From Bigelowiella natans CCMP2755 (taxonomy: Eukaryota > Cercozoa > Chlorarachniophyceae), in NCBI GenBank assembly GCA_000320545.1, contig ADNK01001197.1, positions 62,001-126,000 on the forward strand: a stretch of DNA of 64,000 nt, in the 5' to 3' direction. The stretch's first letter is position 1, and each line of letters opens with the position of its first letter. The position numbers and the translations under genes were made by a program. Under the pieces are notes generated by a model. The model was not told the origin of the DNA. It saw nothing but the letters and a program-made list of their open reading frames with translations, and ran no database searches. This document shows, one piece after another, positions 58,998 to 64,000 of this stretch.

Positions 58998-59365
58998 CGC
59001 GCGCGCGCGCGCGCCAAGTTTGCGTCCGTCTATGTGCATCTCAAGTCGGTGCATTTACATTTCGATTATTTGTTTTTTTTCATTGAATTATTGTTCCTTT
59101 GCACGAGAGAGTGTGGCTTTCTCATTGTTCTTTACGGGGGCTGTTATTATCAGAGCCTTGAAGAAGAAACTCGGAAAGCTTTACAACCATAACGGGGATT
59201 ATTGGGTTAAGTCAATGTGGCAAGTTGCAAAGACGTGTCATTATGTGGAAGGAGTCAACGGCCGACAATACTATCGGGTAAGGAGAACCTCTGCATTTCC
59301 TGAATCAGCGACAAATCTAATTCTGCGTTTTTTCCTAGTCTGCGACAGATTTCAAGAAGGATTAA
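56626..59365 (+). CDS. Membrane fatty-acid desaturase, delta-12 (FAD2-like) or omega-3
   Basis: About 13 exons rebuild a full desaturase from MCNSKAAK (56626-56676) to SATDFKKD (59339-59365). Landmarks in order are [34 protein letters not shown] (first His box), [15 protein letters not shown] (second box), [28 protein letters not shown] and [22 protein letters not shown] (third box). The eight His ligands that hold the di-iron centre are present. The GETHVP motif and the HAKHH box resemble microalgal and oomycete delta-12/omega-3 desaturases, which add a double bond to oleate or linoleate in ER lipids. Regiochemistry cannot be read from sequence. The gene is intron-dense with microsatellites in several introns, and its tail-to-tail partner is the J-domain gene. 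Confidence 0.88.
57212..57262. repeat. (AT)n(GT)n microsatellite in a desaturase intron
   Basis: About 15 AT units followed by about 9 GT units. Confidence 0.9.
58930..59014. repeat. Compound C-run, (CT)n, (GT)n, (GC)n tract in a desaturase intron
   Basis: A C homopolymer, then CT, GT and GC dinucleotide runs follow each other over 85 bp within one intron. The GC run can form Z-DNA-like structure in principle. Confidence 0.9.
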
Positions 59366-60715
59366 TGGAGAGACGATGGAACATCAGTCAGATGCATTTA
59401 CTTCAATTACTCAGCAGGGCATTCATAGCGGGATATCTTACTATATTAATGTTCGTGGACTTCCGTCGTTGTCACCGCATTAGTCTTTAATTTGGTCCAT
59501 AGTTTAAGTTGTAGGTTATTACCAACATTTATTGCTATTACTACAGGCGTAGTACCATGCAATGTAAGCCATGTAGCAACTATTCTGCTCAATTCAGCGC
59601 GAAGTCTACGCAATACGCCATGACAGTCGCTATAAACTAGATAGGAGTGAGTCACGCCCTTTTCGAATGTGCACATACACTTATACACTTTGAGCCAATC
59701 TAGCATACTTCTAGGCTTGCACGTTGCGCACGCAAGTGCATGCTAGCATGGATGAAGCACTAGAGCAGTCTAGCAGTCTCATCGCCAGCTATAGTGTGAG
59801 TCGAGGCACATGCGATGCAGCACAAGCTAGCAAGCGCAAATAAATAGCGATGCATCATTTACGCATGGCCATGCTCATGCCCATTATAAGCATGCTAGCA
59901 TGGCGCTGACTACGTAGTCTCTAAAAGTCCGCTAATGGGACTACGTGGCCTGCTAGCTGCTAGCTAGCCTGCTTAGCGTGCGCTCATGCTTGTGCATGTG
60001 ATTGGCGCAGCGCTATGCTAGCATGTCATATATTTCAACACTAACATCCTGTGCAATATGTATAAGAACATGCGCATCAACTTTATTATTGTGTGCCATC
60101 ATTCGAGCATTTCCCATGCCATGGCATGTCTAGCTAGATGTTTGTAGTCGCACAAAAACGCACGCTGCTAGGCTGGCTAGCTGGTGCAATGTACTAGCTC
60201 TTAGGTAGCTAGCAAGCTGAATGCCCATGCTGTGCTAGCATCGCATGCAGTGACGACTGCATGACACACTGTGTCGTAGCGCACATGCTAGCATGCAATA
60301 CCAGCGTAGCATGAACGCGCGTCGCATGTGCCAGCTAGCTAGTGTGTGGCATCTTATATTACTAGATGTCTATCATCTAGCTAGACATGTGTACGTAGTA
60401 CACTGTGACAATTGCGCGCTAGCGCGCAAGGTGGTGAAACTCACTGCTCACATCATTTGAACATAGCCCACATTTTGAACATTGCATGAAAAGCAAATCG
60501 CATTCTTGCGCGATGAAAAAAAATTGAGCCGGCGTTGAGCTGTGCTAGTGTGTACGTCGAGGCATGTCTCAGAATCTGCTCAGATGACTTGATTAATGTG
60601 AATCTAGCATTGTGACTTGGGACAGGCTTGCAGGCGGTGCACGCACGTGCGCAACCTGCACTACACAACCTATTTACTCGTACGCTCAAATGGGCGTGAT
60701 AAGGAACTTGGAAAC
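59366..60715. other. Tail-to-tail intergenic island 9
   Basis: This spacer lies between the desaturase stop (+) and the J-domain gene stop (-). Repeated GCATGCTAGCATG, CTAGCTAGC and CGCGCTAGCGCG words make it one of the most palindromic stretches of the window. It includes an ATGTCTA inverted pair at 60363-60390. No exon is supported. Confidence 0.6.
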
Positions 60716-63176
60716 TCAACTCATATCAGCATTTTTTGCTGTATGTAACAGATAGGATTCTGTTAGAAATGTCGGTGCAACTAAGCGGCGCGAACAGAAA
60801 GAACCAGGACATTTGGAATCGACTGCAATGCTAGACGTTCGCAGTTCTCTCCTTCTGAAGCCATTTTTTCCTCTTCGCCGGATTCGTTTTCTTGCCCTGT
60901 CGGCCACTCCTGCGATGAGTTTTCCAGCTGGAGATTCATCACTAAGCGAGGAAGACGAGGACGAAGATACCGACCTTTTTCGCCTCCACGACGATTCATT
61001 GTCGCTGCCTGTTCTCCGATGGATAAAATGGCGTCGTACAAAGCCTGCTGGAGGATCTTTCAATGGTGATCTTTTCCTTCCGGTCGTAACCATCGTCATC
61101 CTGTTCTCCTCTTCCGTTTTTGCTTCTACTTTCCTCTTCTTCGATATGGAACGGATTGCTGATCGACGAGGAGACGTCGGTTTCAATCCGATTTGCTTTT
61201 CGTGTGGGGGCTTGCGGCGACGATAAGATGAAACAACTGCCAAAGAGCACGAGGAGGAGGAAGAAGAAGAAGAAGAAGAAAAAGAAGAAGAGAAAGAACG
61301 CTTTATTTTCCTTCTTCTTCTCCTTCTATCCCCACTACCACTTTCTCGTCTTACGACTAATCTTTTATTCTTATTTCTCAGTGGCCGACGCGTGTACTGG
61401 CTAGACTTCTCGTCGTCGTCATCACAATACGAACTATCATCGACTATTTTGGTGAAACGCCTAGCTCGAAGAACCAAAGAGCGCCTTCTCTTTTGTTCTT
61501 TTGGTTTTCTATTGTAATTGAAGAGGTTTCTGTCCATGTAGGTTAATTTCCGTAAATACTTAACGATAGGGGGGGACCTTCTCTCCCTCCCCAAATAGGA
61601 ACGGTAGCTGTTATTATTATCATTTCCAAAACAGTGTACTTCTTCCTGCTTCTGCTTCCTATCATGGCTGATGGACCTCCTATTTCGAGATGATGACGAC
61701 GATAATGGTGATGATGCTGCTCGACGATGACGATGACGGCGGCGGCGACGACGTCTCAAGAGCGACGACGATATGTTTGCCAATACAGCATTAACTTTTT
61801 TGAGGCTTATATTCTTCGGCGGGGCTCTTCGGTGAATCAATTCATCGCTGGAAGAGTTGACTTTTTGTTCATCCTCATCCAGATCTTGACAGCCATCTTT
61901 CTCTACTACCTGTCTTTTGACTCCTCCTCCTCCTCCTCTTCCTCCTCCTTCTGAATTTGCCTTTTCTCTCATAGCCTGCTCTTTAACCTCATCCCCATCG
62001 CCTCCCTCCTCGTCTCCCTCATCCTCCTCGTCATCCTCGTCCACATCGTTGTCATTATCATCTGTACCATAGTCCTTTGGATTGTTTTCTTGGCGAAGAG
62101 AAGCACTATCAGAATCATCTTCTCCCGCCTCCTCTTCCTCCTGCTCATCATCTTCCTTGCCCTTTCCACCGGCTTCTTCTTCATCTTCTTTTACTTCACC
62201 CTCTTCCTCCTCCTCATCATCATCTTCCTCCTCCCCATCATCATCTTCACCATCTTCCTCCTCCTCCTCCTCCTCCTCCTCCTCCTCCTCGTCATCAACA
62301 TCATCATCATCTTCTTCTTCTTCTCCTTCTTCATGCCTTCTCTTTTCGTCCTTATCCAGAGCTTCTGCCTCCATCATGTCCCTATTATCGTTCTCTTCCT
62401 TTCCTTCGATACTTATTTCAATGTTGTCGCTGTAAAGGAGCTCTATCACCTTTTCCTCTCTCTTCTCTTCCTCGGTCAAATCCTCCTGGTGGGTAAGGAG
62501 ATCAAAGACAGGGTTCAGAGAAACAAAAAGGTAGCCCGATTGCTGAGCTAACAGCTCAGTAATATACAGGTCTGGATAGGAAAAACGCTCTGAATGATGG
62601 CATTATCATCTACCTTCCTCATTTCACCAGCGTTCATCAATAGGTACTGAATGAGAAGAAAAGGGTTAGGGGGAGAGGGAGAAAAGATAAGATAGGAGAG
62701 AGGAAGGTCAATGCTTCGGTGTAATAGTGGCTAACGTGTGTGCCAGCACATGCCTCGTTACACCACTAACAGCGCATAGCAGTATAGTATAAATATCAAA
62801 CAATTCGCAATATTTGTTCCTGTGCACAACACCATGTGTCATTGTATATAGTAGGTCGAGAGATTATTTGCATTTAATTTCTCCTATTATTATTTTTACT
62901 ATTCCATCATCATCACAACATCACTTATCCATCCACCTGCCGATCCCCGTCATCGTTTCCCTCGAAGAATGCATCGTATACTTCATAGGGATCTCTGATG
63001 TGAAGGGTGAGTTTTTTTGGGGGGGGGGGGGGAGAAGGAGTGGGGAGATTGGCAAAATTAGCGGGATCGTTGCGTTGGACACACTCGTACACTACAGGCA
63101 CATGTGCACAAACACATTTAGACGCATAATTAGCATACAACTTTTGAACAGCCATTTTCATTCCATTCGATCCTTA

Positions 63177-63213
<37 letters not shown>

Positions 63214-63499
63214 TGTTTATTTCACTTTCTCTACTATTGTAGCCACCTGTCAAATACACTGCTCTCTTGGTAGTCTTCGCTTTCTTTGGTTTCTACAATA
63301 ATAATAATAATAATAATAATAGCGAGGCAGTTGCATGTCAGTCATGAGGAGGAGGAGGAGGAGGATAACAACTAATACTTCATACTTCCTACTTTCATAG
63401 CCATGAGTATCATAGATACGCTTAAGTTCGGCGTCCTAATCGGTAGTACCAAGATGCAAGTAGAAGCGATGAGTACTGTGATGATATGGTGGCAATGGT

Positions 63500-63531
<32 letters not shown>

Positions 63532-63754
63532 TGATGATGATGATGACGTTGATGGAACATGGGGCAGAGAAACGTGATTAAAGCTACCTTAATGTGATAA
63601 ATGTGACTCATTCGAATGAAATTAATGCGCAGTTAATACATTTATTGCATGCATCACAAACATAACAAACACGAATAACGAGAACTTCTACCTTTAGGAC
63701 TAGGTAGGCCACTGTTAGATCATAGAATAAAGCTTCCCTCCTCTTCATGTTTTG
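60716..63754 (-). CDS. J-domain (DnaJ-like) protein with giant acidic and Arg/Ser tail, 5' end missing
   Basis: Six exons join in phase: 63754-63692, 63435-63393, 63292-63247, 62994-62937, 62646-62614 and 62485-60716. The first two give FYDLTVAYLVLK and DAELKRIYDTHGYE, the third and fourth helices of a J domain (AYxVLxD...YDxxG). A DPYEVYDAFFEG segment follows, like the DPF region of DnaJ proteins. The HPD loop should lie upstream; I do not find it in the last 250 bases, so the gene probably continues past the right edge. The last exon alone encodes 590 residues: about 120 almost pure Glu/Asp (CCT/TTC repeats near 62200-62330), then Arg/Ser/Lys-rich sequence with SRRRR-type runs. J domains stimulate Hsp70; the tail suggests nuclear or RNA-associated work but that is inference. 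Confidence 0.65.
62244..62291. repeat. (CCT)n trinucleotide repeat encoding polyglutamate
   Basis: A run of CCT/CTC triplets on the plus strand is GAG codons on the minus strand and codes the Glu run of the J-domain gene. Confidence 0.9.
63178..63210. repeat. (CA)n microsatellite in a J-domain gene intron
   Basis: About 16 CA units between exons 63292-63247 and 62994-62937. Confidence 0.9.
63296..63364. repeat. (TAA)n and (GAG)n repeats in a J-domain gene intron
   Basis: An ATA/TAA run at about 63296-63321 and a GAG run at about 63347-63364, both directly upstream of an exon on the minus strand. Confidence 0.9.
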
Positions 63755-64000
63755 CTAAACAATTCAAATTTTATCCTCAGGTACTGCACAATTTCGTCGT
63801 TTCGGATTTGTGATATAGGTGCGCAGGAATAATATCACAGAGGAGATAACCAAGCCTTTTCACAGTTTTATTAGGTTTGTATCTACCAGAACTTGGGGAT
63901 TCTGCTCCTCTTCCATTTGGCCAACTTCATAGTTTGGACATGCGTAGACTACCCTCCTACATGCAACACATTACTGCTGTAAACCACCATCGTGCTACTG
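63755..64000. other. Right edge: upstream part of the J-domain gene, exons unresolved
   Basis: A minus-strand frame near 63955-63885 (ACPNYEVGQMEEEQNPQVL, then a GTAGAT donor) looks like an exon but I could not phase it to the exon at 63754. No HPD motif is visible on the minus strand here. Confidence 0.3.

Noticed and set aside
60813-62551. Several plus-strand frames rich in Ser, Pro, His and Leu
   Set aside because: They are complements of the Glu/Asp and Arg/Ser repeats in the J-domain gene's last exon.

Overview
This is nuclear DNA of an intron-rich unicellular eukaryote. Genes are split by short GT-AG introns (mostly 55-150 bp), there are no bacterial operons or Shine-Dalgarno sites, and the products are eukaryotic: epsin, PEX7, CD2BP2/LIN1, MAP2K, a ZnF-UBP ubiquitin protease, protein-only RNase P, a mitochondrial carrier and thrombospondin repeats. 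The mix of a microalgal/oomycete-like delta-12 desaturase, PRORP, a TauE/SafE transporter, methylmalonyl-CoA epimerase and a GH18 chitinase-like protein suits a protist of the stramenopile/rhizarian type, for example a chlorarachniophyte. I cannot fix the taxon from sequence alone.

Layout, left to right: giant armadillo-type protein (+, 5' cut by the window); USP16/45 deubiquitinase (-); TauE/SafE permease (+); methylmalonyl-CoA epimerase (-); an unresolved candidate (+) near 17 kb; LOTUS plus degenerate REX exonuclease (-); epsin (+); GH18 chitinase-like (-); MAP2K-like kinase (+); intronless kinase (-); intronless RING protein (+); TSP1-repeat surface protein (-); mitochondrial carrier (+); unknown small gene (-); universal stress protein (+); CD2BP2/LIN1 (-); intronless PRORP (+); PEX7 (-); delta-12 desaturase (+); J-domain protein with a huge charged tail (-, 5' end beyond the window). 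I rebuilt many of these by checking that reading phase is kept across GT-AG junctions and that family motifs run through the joins.

The most striking property is architectural. Adjacent genes alternate strand almost perfectly over 64 kb. Every tail-to-tail junction holds a 0.9-1.6 kb island rich in short palindromic words (GCTAGC, TGCATGCA, ATGTCTAGAT) and hairpins, whereas head-to-head spacers are shorter, plainer and AT-richer. The islands look like a repeated genomic element, possibly bidirectional 3'-end or boundary DNA.

Several proteins have unusual residues at key sites: a REX-type exonuclease fold without its first acidic pair, a PRORP with all nuclease aspartates but without most zinc ligands, an epimerase with Gln in place of the first metal His, a GH18 protein with Asn in its DxxDxDxE motif and a QDEL tail, and a RING with Asp at one cysteine position.
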